Shown: positions 1 to 7,913 of the stretch, piece after piece
Layout: every line of letters starts with the position of its first letter
How positions within the stretch are numbered: the first letter of the stretch is position 1
Origin: a virus
DNA length: 21,390 nt
Direction: 5' to 3' (one strand)
Virus record (IMG/VR): IMGVR_UViG_3300013094_000330
Location: 1 to 21,390 of that record
Notes under the pieces: generated by a model
Database searches by the model: none
What the model was told of the DNA's origin: nothing
The model's input: the letters and a program-made list of their open reading frames with translations, nothing else
Program-made: the position numbers and the translations under genes

Positions 1-2592
1 GATGATCATCCGGAAGAACTCTACAAGCTGAGGTTGCCAACAAGCCTACGCATAGACACCTATCAGCAATCAGCGGGCGGCGCCCCTGTGATATTCATGC
101 GCGTGTATCAACCAGACGGAATGCGAGATCATTTCCCACTTGGCATACAACCGATGGATCAATGGTCGGTGATAGCGCAGCTTGACGGAGTAATGTTAAC
201 CTATGGTTTGACCAATGATTACGTGATAAATTGGACAACCAACGAGATGGTATTCCTGGTTCCACCGACTGGAGACAGCCTACAGATACTCACGATAGCA
301 GCAGGCGGCACAGGAACTGGTATGAATACCATCAAGCCAGTTAACCCTGGCAGTGGATATCTGCCAGGTGACACTGTTACGTTGGCTGGAGGACAGACAG
401 TTAATTACGATCCTGCTAGGGTACAGGTGGTAACGGTATCGGCTGTAAATGTTGCTATCGAAAATGGCGGCACTGGCTACAGCGTAGGCGATACACTGAT
501 ACTATCTAACGATTATGAAAGCAGCGATATCTACGCTGTAGAACTTTCTGTAACCAATGTTAGCGTTCTGACTGGCAGCATAACTGCTGTGCAACTGATA
601 CAAGGTGGTCAATATACCTTCACACCGCAGACATTTAGCTACGAGACCAATGGATTAGGGTCTGGTGCAAACATTACCGTTGATTGGGGAATAGATACCA
701 TATCTATCTCGTCACCAGGCATGTACAGCGTTCGTCCTGATCAACCAATAGGTCAGGCCAGCACCAGCGGTAACGGTACCGGAGCGACATTCCAAAGCCT
801 GTATGACAGCTTAGTCAGCCATGATAATTTCACGGGCGATGGCACGACAACTGATTTCGTTATATCATCCGCAGTACCAAACAACGATGCTAATCTGCTG
901 TTTGTTACACAGAATGGCATGATACTTAACAGCACCAACAGCGACATAACTGTAGACGGTGATGTGGTAACCATCACGCCAGCTCCTGCAAACAACAGCA
1001 CAGTGAGCATAACCTTGTTCCAAAGTGCGAATTTCAGCATAGTACAGGATCAAGAAATACAGCTACAGACAGCTGTGTTCAGTTACTTGTTGACCAGTCC
1101 GCCATACAGCACAAATCCGCCTTATCTCAGCACCACTGTAGCCAAGGATGGTTATTACCTCCAAGGTCCTCTAATGGATACCTACCTAGCTGATGGTTAT
1201 ACCGACAGCTTTGCTGCTACCTACATGCCTAGCAATTACAGCTATCTGCAGGTTTATAGCGGAGATTACATCCAGACCTATCTAACCGATTATACCATAA
1301 GTGGTAATAACGTGTTGTTCTTTGTGCCGCCAGTGGCAGGGGCTGTAGTATCTTTGGTATGCGTTGATCCAAGCTTTGGCTTCAGTTATACCATTAACAG
1401 TAACTATATCAATTTCCAATCGTCGCCTCCTGTAGATTGGGCAATGGGAGGTTGGAGCAACTATTACGGTTGGTCGCCAGCTGATCCCCAACCTTACACT
1501 GGTCAGGTTTTGAAATTCATTAGCTACAGCCAAGACATCAGCTATGACTTCCGCACTCAGTCAGTACCTGGCCATTGCTATCCATTGGTACCTGGAAATG
1601 TAAACGGTACGTTCGTGTTGATCGATCAACCATATAACGACAGCACGTTGATGGTTTGGATCAACGACATCATGCAGACACTGTTGTATGATTACAGCCT
1701 GGTAACCACCGGACCTATACCTGGTTGGGGTATAACTGGTTACAGCCTCTATGGTTGGAACACTGAATTTGATGGTGATAAAGCTGTGGTGTTTGCACCA
1801 AACCTTACAGTGCTACCAGGTGATACAGTCACGTTCCAGTTCATGAGTGCTCCGCCAGAGGCTCCGGCTATAGCATGGCGTACCATAACCAGCGATACTG
1901 CTACAACCAGCACTGTGATCAGTGATGCCAACAAAACCATAACATTGTCAGAAGTGACAGTCTACAGCGAAAGCATAGAAGTAGCAGATATATCAGTGCT
2001 GAGCGTGCCTACTCCTACAGTGCCTGGCACTATCTGGATAGGAGACGAACGAATAGACTATTGGTCAGTGTTGCCGGCTCCAAATGGCAGCTTCCCTAAC
2101 AGAGGATTCCTGCAGCAGCTGATCAGAGGCACGTTCAACACACCAGTCGGCAACGTCTCGGTGTTGTATGACACCATATTCTATGACGGCGATGGCGTTA
2201 CCACGCTATTCCCAACAGCCACAGGTACACAACCAGCAGGTGGTAATGTGGTCGTGAGCATAGGAAATACTGTACAAGTAGATAGGGCAATCAATGCTAA
2301 TATTGGTACATATACCATAGCTGAAAATCCAATTGGTCACCCTGCTGGTACTTACATCAGCTTCGTTCAGCCTCCGGTAGTTGGTTGGCGCAATATACGC
2401 CTAGCAAGTCCGAGGTTAGAGGTCCAGATCGACAGTCCTGTGAGCCATCCTGTTGGCAGCACGGTCATAGATGCAGGAACAAATCTCACCATCAAGGGAG
2501 GTTATAATTGGATATCATCTCCATATGGATTACAGTATAGCAACACCAGCTTAGCCAAGATGCTGCTAGAACACCCCGGAACCTACACATAA
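1..2592 (+). CDS. Large beta-module virion structural protein, 5' end missing
   Basis: The frame is open from base 1 (the TTG at 34 is internal), so the true start lies upstream; at least 863 residues are present. Counting codon 1 at base 1, at least five related modules appear near residues 35-101, 276-341, 396-456, 528-616 and 725-796. Each has an aromatic or DG-rich lead, a strand ending in a hydrophobic-x-hydrophobic-x-(N/D)G stretch, then a (T/Y)DY-I or equivalent and a VPP-G or AP-G turn before the last strand. Two GTGY/GSGY-x-x-GDT turns lie near 116-129 and 155-169. An IGDERIDY ... RGT segment near 680-715 is a pattern I know from phage virion proteins. The composition is Ser/Thr/Asn/Gly/Tyr-rich, with no membrane segment. 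The gene is followed by other structural genes. I infer a fibre, baseplate-periphery or decoration protein; enzyme activity is not suggested. Confidence 0.75.
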   Translation, partial: DDHPEELYKLRLPTSLRIDTYQQSAGGAPVIFMRVYQPDGMRDHFPLGIQPMDQWSVIAQLDGVMLTYGLTNDYVINWTTNEMVFLVPPTGDSLQILTIAAGGTGTGMNTIKPVNPGSGYLPGDTVTLAGGQTVNYDPARVQVVTVSAVNVAIENGGTGYSVGDTLILSNDYESSDIYAVELSVTNVSVLTGSITAVQLIQGGQYTFTPQTFSYETNGLGSGANITVDWGIDTISISSPGMYSVRPDQPIGQASTSGNGTGATFQSLYDSLVSHDNFTGDGTTTDFVISSAVPNNDANLLFVTQNGMILNSTNSDITVDGDVVTITPAPANNSTVSITLFQSANFSIVQDQEIQLQTAVFSYLLTSPPYSTNPPYLSTTVAKDGYYLQGPLMDTYLADGYTDSFAATYMPSNYSYLQVYSGDYIQTYLTDYTISGNNVLFFVPPVAGAVVSLVCVDPSFGFSYTINSNYINFQSSPPVDWAMGGWSNYYGWSPADPQPYTGQVLKFISYSQDISYDFRTQSVPGHCYPLVPGNVNGTFVLIDQPYNDSTLMVWINDIMQTLLYDYSLVTTGPIPGWGITGYSLYGWNTEFDGDKAVVFAPNLTVLPGDTVTFQFMSAPPEAPAIAWRTITSDTATTSTVISDANKTITLSEVTVYSESIEVADISVLSVPTPTVPGTIWIGDERIDYWSVLPAPNGSFPNRGFLQQLIRGTFNTPVGNVSVLYDTIFYDGDGVTTLFPTATGTQPAGGNVVVSIGNTVQVDRAINANIGTYTIAENPIGHPAGTYISFVQPPVVGWRNIRLASPRLEVQIDSPVSHPVGSTVIDAGTNLTIKGGYNWISSPYGLQYSNTSLAKMLLEHPGTYT

Positions 2593-2595
2593 ATA
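2588..2595 (+). promoter_or_regulatory. T4-type late promoter-like box CATAAATA
   Basis: CATAAATA matches the T4 late consensus TATAAATA at seven of eight positions and straddles the stop codon of the upstream virion gene. Transcription would begin about six bases downstream, at or next to the ATG of the 44-residue gene. It would therefore make a near-leaderless message for that gene, or mainly serve the gene at 2739. Confidence 0.45.
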
Positions 2596-2600
2596 ACGAC

Positions 2601-2735
2601 ATGACAGAACAAAATCAAGACGATAAAAAGCCCGATGCCAAGTTGCCAGACGAAGACGGTACTGTCTTGGTATATGGATTCTTACAGATAAAAGACCACC
2701 AGACTGGTCAGGTCTTAGTTAGCACGAGGTCTTGA
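2601..2735 (+). CDS. 44-residue mini virion-associated protein, relative of the next gene's N-terminus
   Basis: ATG at 2601 opens a 44-residue frame ending in TGA at 2733-2735, filling the gap between two structural genes. The first half is acidic and Lys-rich (TEQNQDDKKPDAKLPDED). The second half, VYGFLQIKDHQTGQVLV, matches the N-terminus of the next protein, SGHVLIRDYATGEILVD. The shared pattern is G-x-(V/L)-x-I-(K/R)-D-x-x-TG-x-(I/V)-LV. The frame ends four residues after this motif. It may be a functional mini-protein sharing a docking motif, or the remnant of a duplicated virion gene. There is no clear Shine-Dalgarno directly upstream. I do not assign a function. Confidence 0.6.
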   Translation: MTEQNQDDKKPDAKLPDEDGTVLVYGFLQIKDHQTGQVLVSTRS

Positions 2736-2738
2736 CGA

Positions 2739-3335
2739 ATGCCTATGATTGAAAACAGTGATCAGAGGATATCAGGTCATGTCCTAATACGTGATTATGC
2801 TACAGGAGAAATCCTAGTAGACAAGATGAATGCCATCAATTACGAAAATTTTTCCATAAGCCTTGCTCGTACCATAGCTGATCGACCAGATAGCTGGATC
2901 CAAGAGATGGTATTTGGCAATGGCGGCGCTACGGTAAGCGAGATCGGAACTATAACATATTTGCCGCCAAATGTCATAGGACAGACTGCTGAACTCTATA
3001 ACGAGACCTACTATCAAGTGGTCGATGATCAGAGTCCTTTAGATCTAGATCCAAGCCAGAATTACATCAGCACTGCCCATATTGACGGTACTACTTTCAC
3101 TGACGTGATCGTAACTTGCTTGCTTGACCTCGGGCAGCCAGCTGGGCAGGATGCGTTTGATACTGCTACCAACATCGGTGGCACATATGTTTTCAACGAA
3201 TTAGGTCTAAAGGCTTATAGTCCGAACGGTCCGAACACGGGTAGGCTATTGACCCATGTCATATTCAGTCCGGTACAAAAGAGCTTGAACAGGCAGATCC
3301 AAATTGTCTATACCATTCGAATACAGACGGTGTAA
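2739..3335 (+). CDS. Conserved T4-like phage virion structural protein
   Basis: This 198-residue protein starts at ATG 2739, with GAGG nine bases upstream (2726-2729) and the start three bases after the preceding stop. The N-terminus carries SGHVLIRDYATGEILVDKMNAINYEN, with the G-x-L-I-x-D-x-x-TG-x-x-LV motif near residues 13-27. It is followed by a region with MVFGNGGATV and TITYLPPN. This arrangement is familiar to me from small structural proteins of marine T4-like phages. There is no signal peptide or membrane helix. The C-terminal third is predicted beta-rich, ending in alternating hydrophobic residues. It lies between fibre-type genes and is probably a tail or baseplate-associated component. 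The precise location in the virion cannot be read from the sequence. Confidence 0.7.
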   Translation: MPMIENSDQRISGHVLIRDYATGEILVDKMNAINYENFSISLARTIADRPDSWIQEMVFGNGGATVSEIGTITYLPPNVIGQTAELYNETYYQVVDDQSPLDLDPSQNYISTAHIDGTTFTDVIVTCLLDLGQPAGQDAFDTATNIGGTYVFNELGLKAYSPNGPNTGRLLTHVIFSPVQKSLNRQIQIVYTIRIQTV

Positions 3336-3341
3336 GGAGCT

Positions 3342-3349
3342 GCTAAATA
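3342..3349 (+). promoter_or_regulatory. Late promoter-like box GCTAAATA
   Basis: GCTAAATA lies in the 41-base gap before the fibre gene and matches the TAAATA core of T4-type late promoters. Its last base is 28 bases before the ATG at 3377. That gives a short leader with an AGG Shine-Dalgarno, which is the geometry expected for a late gene. Confidence 0.5.
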
Positions 3350-3376
3350 TGCTGCTAATCATAACAGGTGAACGAC

Positions 3377-4294
3377 ATGTCAGAGAACATTTATCAATTT
3401 AACGGATCGCTACTGGTAAGTGTAGCTGACGGTGCGCTGAACACCAACGCTGCTCCAATAGCTTTCCCTGGTAGAGGGTACACAAACTACGGTGCCCCGG
3501 TCCTACAGAATCAACTCTGGGACATGCAGCACTTTGCTGGTACAGTGGCGCCTACGCCTCTGTTACAGGGCGTGGTTTGGTATAACACCAACGCTAATGA
3601 GCTTCAAGTCTACACTGGCACCACGTGGTCGGCACTTTTCAAAGACAATCAAACCAACGCACCTGCGGCAAATCTAACATACGATCTTGGTACCAATAGC
3701 CTGCAGTTCAACAACCTTTATGCTGGTACTGTTCATGCTAACAACGTAGTGATATCTGGCAGCATTGTTGCGCCTGGTACCAACGTGATGCTGAACAATC
3801 AAACCAATCTGCCAAGCGTTAACAACACCTACAACCTTGGTAGCGCAAGCTATGTGTTCAACACAGTTTATGCTACTACATTCAACGGTACAGCAACTCA
3901 GGCTCTGTATGCTGACGTCGCAGAACGTTATGCGGCAGACAGCACCATGGAAGTTGGCGATGTTGTGTCATTGGGCGGCGATGCTGAGATTACCCTCACA
4001 ACCGCTGACTGCGATGTCTTTGTGTTTGGTGTGATTTCCGACAAGCCAGCATTCCAAATGAACAGCAAGGCAGGTACAGACGAAACGCATCCATATGTTG
4101 CCCTGCTAGGTCGCACACCATGCAAAGTGATCGGACGTTGTGGCAAGGGTGATAGGCTGGTTAGCAGCAGCACGCCTGGCGTTGCCAGAGCAGCAGACGG
4201 CGGTGAAGATCCGCATGCCATCATAGGACGTGCGTTGTCAGACAAAGATTATGACGATGTTGGACTAGTAGAGATAGTTATAGGACGAGCCTAA
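3377..4294 (+). CDS. Tail fibre-like protein with conserved C-terminal domain
   Basis: This is a 305-residue protein. I chose ATG 3377 (MSENIYQFNG) over the GTG at 3368 because AGG lies about eight bases before the ATG. Residues about 62-87 contain the VWYNT...ELQVYTGTTW segment common in phage fibre proteins. Two copies of a fibre repeat follow: NQTN...YDLGT...FNNLYAGTV (about 90-122) and NQTN...YNLGS...FNTVYATTFNG (about 139-174). The C-terminal domain (about 178-305) runs from YADVAERYAAD through GVISDKPAFQMNS, HPYVALLGRTPCKVIG and GDRLVSS to AIIGRALSD. This layout recalls fibre C-terminal domains that help trimer assembly, including self-cleaving Peptidase_G2-type domains, but no catalytic residue is identified here. 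Its likely role is host attachment or fibre assembly. It ends one base before the next gene. Confidence 0.75.
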   Translation: MSENIYQFNGSLLVSVADGALNTNAAPIAFPGRGYTNYGAPVLQNQLWDMQHFAGTVAPTPLLQGVVWYNTNANELQVYTGTTWSALFKDNQTNAPAANLTYDLGTNSLQFNNLYAGTVHANNVVISGSIVAPGTNVMLNNQTNLPSVNNTYNLGSASYVFNTVYATTFNGTATQALYADVAERYAADSTMEVGDVVSLGGDAEITLTTADCDVFVFGVISDKPAFQMNSKAGTDETHPYVALLGRTPCKVIGRCGKGDRLVSSSTPGVARAADGGEDPHAIIGRALSDKDYDDVGLVEIVIGRA

Positions 4295-4295
4295 G

Positions 4296-5216
4296 ATGAC
4301 TTATGCCAGTGGCGGCCTGATACAAGCCAACGACTACAATGGCTTCGTGGGCAACACGGCGCCAAGCTCTGCCTATGCCAGTTCGCTAGCAGCAACGGAT
4401 AAAGTAGCTGCGCTGATAGGCGTAGGTTACGGTGATCGAGGATACGGTCAAACCAGCACAAACCTCGCAGTTGTCAGCAGCGGTGTTGCTGTATCAGCAG
4501 GACAGTGGAACAATCTTATCAATGCCATGGGTACACTCAATACTCATCAGGGATCGGGACTGTCACCTGCTAACACTGTTACATCTGGATCGTCCATAGC
4601 TTATCAAGCTCGCATACCATCTAACATACCCACCCTAGATACAAATAGGTTGACTGCTAACATCACGCAGATGGCAGTGAGCAGCGTGCTTACTAGCAGC
4701 ATCAACACCACGTGGAGTGGCACGATAACTCACGTGTTCACTGTGGACTTTGGCACAGAAAATGCTGCTCGTTATTATTTCAACACTGGCGGACAGATAC
4801 GTTGGAGTGCTAGCAACACTGGAGGTAGCACCGGTAGCGCAGCAGCCTGGGCAGCATTGTTTACTGCCATGGGTACCATATCCATGGGAGCATACACCAC
4901 AACCTACACTGGTAGTGGTGGTACCATAACCAATAACATAGGCTATTACGGTCTCACGGGATCTTTGGTCCAGACATTCATACACTACGGTTCAGGACCC
5001 TATTACAGTGGCATCTATTACACGATCCAGGTCAGCCGCAGCAATTACACTGGAACCAACGGTGGCAATGGCAGCCTCATAAACTGCACGGTTACCATGC
5101 ATGACGGTGCGTATGGCAATGTTAACGGTACGACCAGCAGCTTCATTGACCAATACAAAGCTGTTGGTGTGCTAACCATAGCCAATCCAACATTCACCAC
5201 AGTCACGCCTCTCTGA
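4296..5216 (+). CDS. Gly/Ser/Thr-rich virion protein of marine T4-like phages
   Basis: This 306-residue protein starts one base after the preceding stop, so it is translationally coupled to the fibre gene. The N-terminal third has GYGQT (about 49-53) and SAGQWNNLINAM...THQG (about 67-86). This pairing of a GYGQ turn with a QWN-L-N segment is one I recognise from structural proteins of this phage group. The middle has ARYYFNTGGQIRWSAS (about 158-173). The rest is a run of short Thr/Ser/Gly/Tyr-rich strands with almost no charge, typical of exposed beta-structured tail proteins. There is no catalytic motif, signal peptide or membrane helix. It is probably a tail or fibre component; the exact position is unknown. 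Confidence 0.7.
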   Translation: MTYASGGLIQANDYNGFVGNTAPSSAYASSLAATDKVAALIGVGYGDRGYGQTSTNLAVVSSGVAVSAGQWNNLINAMGTLNTHQGSGLSPANTVTSGSSIAYQARIPSNIPTLDTNRLTANITQMAVSSVLTSSINTTWSGTITHVFTVDFGTENAARYYFNTGGQIRWSASNTGGSTGSAAAWAALFTAMGTISMGAYTTTYTGSGGTITNNIGYYGLTGSLVQTFIHYGSGPYYSGIYYTIQVSRSNYTGTNGGNGSLINCTVTMHDGAYGNVNGTTSSFIDQYKAVGVLTIANPTFTTVTPL

Positions 5217-5245
5217 CAAGTTGACTAAATTCCAGCTTGCTGGCA

Positions 5246-5267
5246 CAATCGTATGACATAACGATTG
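5246..5267 (+). other. Hairpin immediately before a Shine-Dalgarno
   Basis: CAATCGT (5246-5252) pairs with ACGATTG (5261-5267) over seven base pairs around an eight-base loop. The right arm touches the GGAG (5267-5270) that serves the ATG at 5277. It could tune initiation or protect the 5' end of a processed message. A chance inverted repeat is equally possible. Confidence 0.3.
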
Positions 5268-5276
5268 GAGATCAGC

Positions 5277-5633
5277 ATGGATGAACGTTTAGAAAAAGCG
5301 TTGGAATTTTCAAAATACCGCATAGCGCTGTTCAACCAAAAAGAAGATCTCAAGCTCAAGGTCAACAACATGTTGATCCATGCTGAAAACGGTGGAATCT
5401 TTCGTATCACACAGGAGCTGATAAGCTTTGTCAAGCTGATGTCTGATAGGAATTTGGATACCATAATCCTCATAGACGAGAACGGAAATCCAATACAAGT
5501 CAGCGATCTGGAATCGTTCCTCGATGAGATCATCAGCAAGTACTGGGAAGCCACAAACTATTACCATACCGAATACACCAAATTACGCTCGGCTAGATCA
5601 GTTAAAAGCATACATGAGTTCGTAGATGATTGA
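5277..5633 (+). CDS. Small conserved T4-like phage protein, mostly helical
   Basis: This 118-residue protein starts at ATG 5277, served by GGAG at 5267-5270; an upstream TTG at 5265 would overlap that ribosome site and is less likely. It begins MDERLEKALEFSKYRIALFNQKEDLK, a charged amphipathic helix. It continues with ENGGIFRITQELISFVK, an IILIDENGNPI hairpin and a second acidic helix ending SFLDEIISKYWEATNYY. I recognise this as a protein recurring in marine T4-like phages next to fibre and glycosyltransferase-like genes, but I know of no proven function. There are no metal-binding or nucleotide-binding motifs. It overlaps the next gene by eight bases and so leads the long accessory polycistron. 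Confidence 0.7.
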   Translation: MDERLEKALEFSKYRIALFNQKEDLKLKVNNMLIHAENGGIFRITQELISFVKLMSDRNLDTIILIDENGNPIQVSDLESFLDEIISKYWEATNYYHTEYTKLRSARSVKSIHEFVDD

Positions 5634-6531
5634 GCATCCCGCAGGATTTCAATTGCCTCGCGGCTATGTTATCTACGCACACAACAACGCGAATATAGAT
5701 TATTCGGCGTTGGCAATTTGTAATGCGCTGTTGATCAAGAAACATCTCAAAGAAAATGCGGTAGCATTGATAACTGACAGTGACACTGCCAATTACATGG
5801 AGCATTTCTATAGCGGTACCATGTTGCGCAAGGCATTTGATCGCATCATCATGGATGACAAACCCGCTAACAATGCCACTCGTAGGTTCCACGACACCAG
5901 ATATACCACGTTCACTGATTCCTACAACAATACCAATCGTCCAAACGTTTATGAGCTATCACCATTTGAAGAAACCATATTGATCGATTCAGATTACCTC
6001 ATGTTGGACAATACCATGGATTTAGCATGGGGTAATCGCGAGGATTTCATGTGTAACCGCAAGACCATTGATCTGGATCACAAAGTCAATAATTTTGGGT
6101 TCAACAACAGGTTCAATGAGATGAGCATAAGCCTCTACTGGGCTACAGCGATATATTTCCGTAAGAACGAGAAAAGCAAGCTGATATTTGATCTCATGAA
6201 TTTCGTCAAGGAAAATTATGCCTATTACCAATACCTCTATCGATTCTCGCACAGCGGATATTTCCGCAACGACTATGCGCTGAGCATAGCCATACACATG
6301 GCCAACAACCTCATGGAATACGGTACTGTGTCGCCTCTGCCAGTTGATCACATCAGGTTTAGCATGGAAGATGATGAGCTACATCAGTTCAAGGATGGCA
6401 AATGCTTGATCACTAGCGAGCCCGTACAGGGAGATTTCAACCTGCATACGATAAGCACCAACATACACATGATGAACAAGCGTGCCATACTACGGCACAA
6501 GGATGAGATCATATCATATGCCATCGACTGA
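5626..6531 (+). CDS. GT8-like glycosyltransferase (GT-A fold), copy 1
   Basis: This 301-residue protein is clearly related to the next gene. It opens with RGYVIYAHNN...DYSALAICNALLIK (about 12-38), the first strand and helix of a GT-A nucleotide-sugar domain. The candidate metal-binding DxD is DSD at 121-123 in ETILIDSDYLM. It then has NREDFMCNRKTIDLDHKVNN and a run of aromatic residues (WATAIYFRKN, YAYYQYLYRF). The corresponding blocks in the neighbour are ETIKLDCDMLF, DFVICNRVIDYRSHTINN and TAFMYFKK. I infer transfer of a sugar from a nucleotide donor in the infected cell's cytoplasm; acceptor and sugar are unknown. Start ATG 5626 overlaps the previous gene by eight bases. Compared with its neighbour it lacks the EIPWGD motif, so it may have diverged in donor choice. 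Confidence 0.65.
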   Translation: MIEHPAGFQLPRGYVIYAHNNANIDYSALAICNALLIKKHLKENAVALITDSDTANYMEHFYSGTMLRKAFDRIIMDDKPANNATRRFHDTRYTTFTDSYNNTNRPNVYELSPFEETILIDSDYLMLDNTMDLAWGNREDFMCNRKTIDLDHKVNNFGFNNRFNEMSISLYWATAIYFRKNEKSKLIFDLMNFVKENYAYYQYLYRFSHSGYFRNDYALSIAIHMANNLMEYGTVSPLPVDHIRFSMEDDELHQFKDGKCLITSEPVQGDFNLHTISTNIHMMNKRAILRHKDEIISYAID

Positions 6532-7396
6532 TGTTAACACACGCCAGCGCGGATTCTTCACTTTCGCACAAAATACCGAGACCACTGATTATGTGCGTCT
6601 AGCATATGCCCTGGCACTGAGCCTAAAAGCCAGCCAGACATCTGTGCCATATCTAACCATAGGCGTCACTCCCGATACCACTGTGCCGGACGAGTACGCT
6701 TGGGCATTCGATAACATCATAGAGATACCCTGGGGCGATCATGCGTCAGATAGCATATGGAAGCTGGAGAATGAGTGGAAGGCGATCCACATGACTCCCT
6801 ATGACGAAACCATCAAGCTGGATTGCGACATGTTGTTCTTCAACGACATTGGTATATGGTGGGACACTCTCGCTCGACAGGATTTTGTTATATGTAACAG
6901 GGTCATAGATTACAGATCGCATACCATCAATAATGACTATTATCGCAAGACCTTCACCGAAAACACTTTGCCGGACGTGTATACTGCGTTCATGTATTTC
7001 AAGAAGACACCAGAAACCTTTGAGCTATTCAATCTCGTGAAATACATCTATTTCAACTGGCAAAGCATGTTTGGTTTGGCACTGAAGCCAGAGAATCGTC
7101 CTCGGTATCCCAGCACAGATGTGATATTTGCTATAGCACTCAAACTGCTAGATCTAGATCAGACCTCGTATACCGTGAAAGACATACCAACTTTCACGCA
7201 CATGAAGAGCCATCTGCAGGGTTGGGGCGACGAGGGTATCACGGAAGATTGGAACAAACACATCAGCATGTTCTTCAATCCTGCGTTGGAATGCAAGATA
7301 GGTAATTACCTACAATTCTTCCCTTTGCATTATCATGTTAAGGATTTCATTACAGATGAGATGATAGGATATTATGAGCGAGCACTCGGAAGATAA
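6518..7396 (+). CDS. GT8-like glycosyltransferase (GT-A fold), copy 2
   Basis: I place the start at ATG 6518 (MPSTDVNTRQRGF, 292 residues) rather than the in-frame GTG at 6482. AAGGATGAG lies just upstream and the overlap with the previous gene falls to 14 bases. Family features in order are GFFTFAQN...DYVRLAYALALSLK (about 12-37), IIEIPWGDHAS (about 67-77), PYDETIKLDCDMLF with the DxD-type DCD at 102-104, DFVICNRVIDYR, and PDVYTAFMYFKK. This is a full-length member of a family common in cyanophages and other marine myoviruses. It is soluble, without a signal peptide. It most likely acts with copy 1 on the same glycan or protein acceptor, but this is inferred only from adjacency and similarity. 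Confidence 0.7.
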   Translation: MPSTDVNTRQRGFFTFAQNTETTDYVRLAYALALSLKASQTSVPYLTIGVTPDTTVPDEYAWAFDNIIEIPWGDHASDSIWKLENEWKAIHMTPYDETIKLDCDMLFFNDIGIWWDTLARQDFVICNRVIDYRSHTINNDYYRKTFTENTLPDVYTAFMYFKKTPETFELFNLVKYIYFNWQSMFGLALKPENRPRYPSTDVIFAIALKLLDLDQTSYTVKDIPTFTHMKSHLQGWGDEGITEDWNKHISMFFNPALECKIGNYLQFFPLHYHVKDFITDEMIGYYERALGR

Positions 7397-7913
7397 GAAA
7401 GCCTGGGCGTGGTACGATATCAATACCATGGAATTGAAACATGTAGGCTTCGATCCAAATACCGATCACGGTCTTGATCTGGGTATAGTACCAATGCACT
7501 ATCAGTCAGCATTGGATGTGGCATCTGGTAAGAGCCGGCTGTTCGAATATGAACTGGTCAGAGAAGACGAAGATCTAATCATAAACTACAAGAAGAAGAA
7601 AGTAGCTTTCAAGAAATTCTGGCAACTGTTTGATCCCGAGAAATCTGGGTTTGGATCATACTTTGATTCAGTCAATGGAGAGCTGAGCCCGGTGTTGGTC
7701 AGAGACAGAGACGCACAGGGCTTTACTGTTGATGTCGTTGGTAAAGCCAAGAACATCATATTCTATATAACCATGCGCAATGATCCTACGTATCTGATCA
7801 AGAAGATAGAACTCTATCCATACGCAGCCGACATGGCTACCACTGTGGACATCAAGGTACCAGTAGATGTCACTGGCGATTACAGCATATATGTGAGGTA
7901 CGATGCAGCGTGA
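7374..7913 (+). CDS. Conserved phage protein of unknown function
   Basis: I do not recognise a function for this 179-residue soluble protein. ATG 7374 has AGG a few bases upstream (TAGGATATT) and overlaps the preceding glycosyltransferase gene by 23 bases, the largest overlap in the block. The N-terminal half is rich in charged and aromatic residues (AWAWYDINTMELKHVGFDP). A Lys-rich stretch follows (INYKKKKVAFKKFW, about 69-82). The C-terminal half alternates hydrophobic residues (FTVDVVGKAKNIIFYITMR, VDIKVPVDVTGDYSIYVRY), suggesting a small beta-sandwich. That could be a carbohydrate-binding or structural domain; this is an inference from the strand pattern alone. Overlaps on both sides tie its expression to the glycosyltransferase genes. 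Confidence 0.55.
   Translation: MSEHSEDKKAWAWYDINTMELKHVGFDPNTDHGLDLGIVPMHYQSALDVASGKSRLFEYELVREDEDLIINYKKKKVAFKKFWQLFDPEKSGFGSYFDSVNGELSPVLVRDRDAQGFTVDVVGKAKNIIFYITMRNDPTYLIKKIELYPYAADMATTVDIKVPVDVTGDYSIYVRYDAA

Noticed and set aside
4635-4985. 116-codon minus-strand open frame
   Set aside because: It is opposite a coupled virion gene in the plus strand. Its Cys-rich and His-rich composition is typical of shadow translation of Ser/Thr-rich coding DNA.
5231-5242. CCAG/CTGG inverted repeat as a terminator after the virion genes
   Set aside because: The stem is only four to five pairs and no T-run follows.
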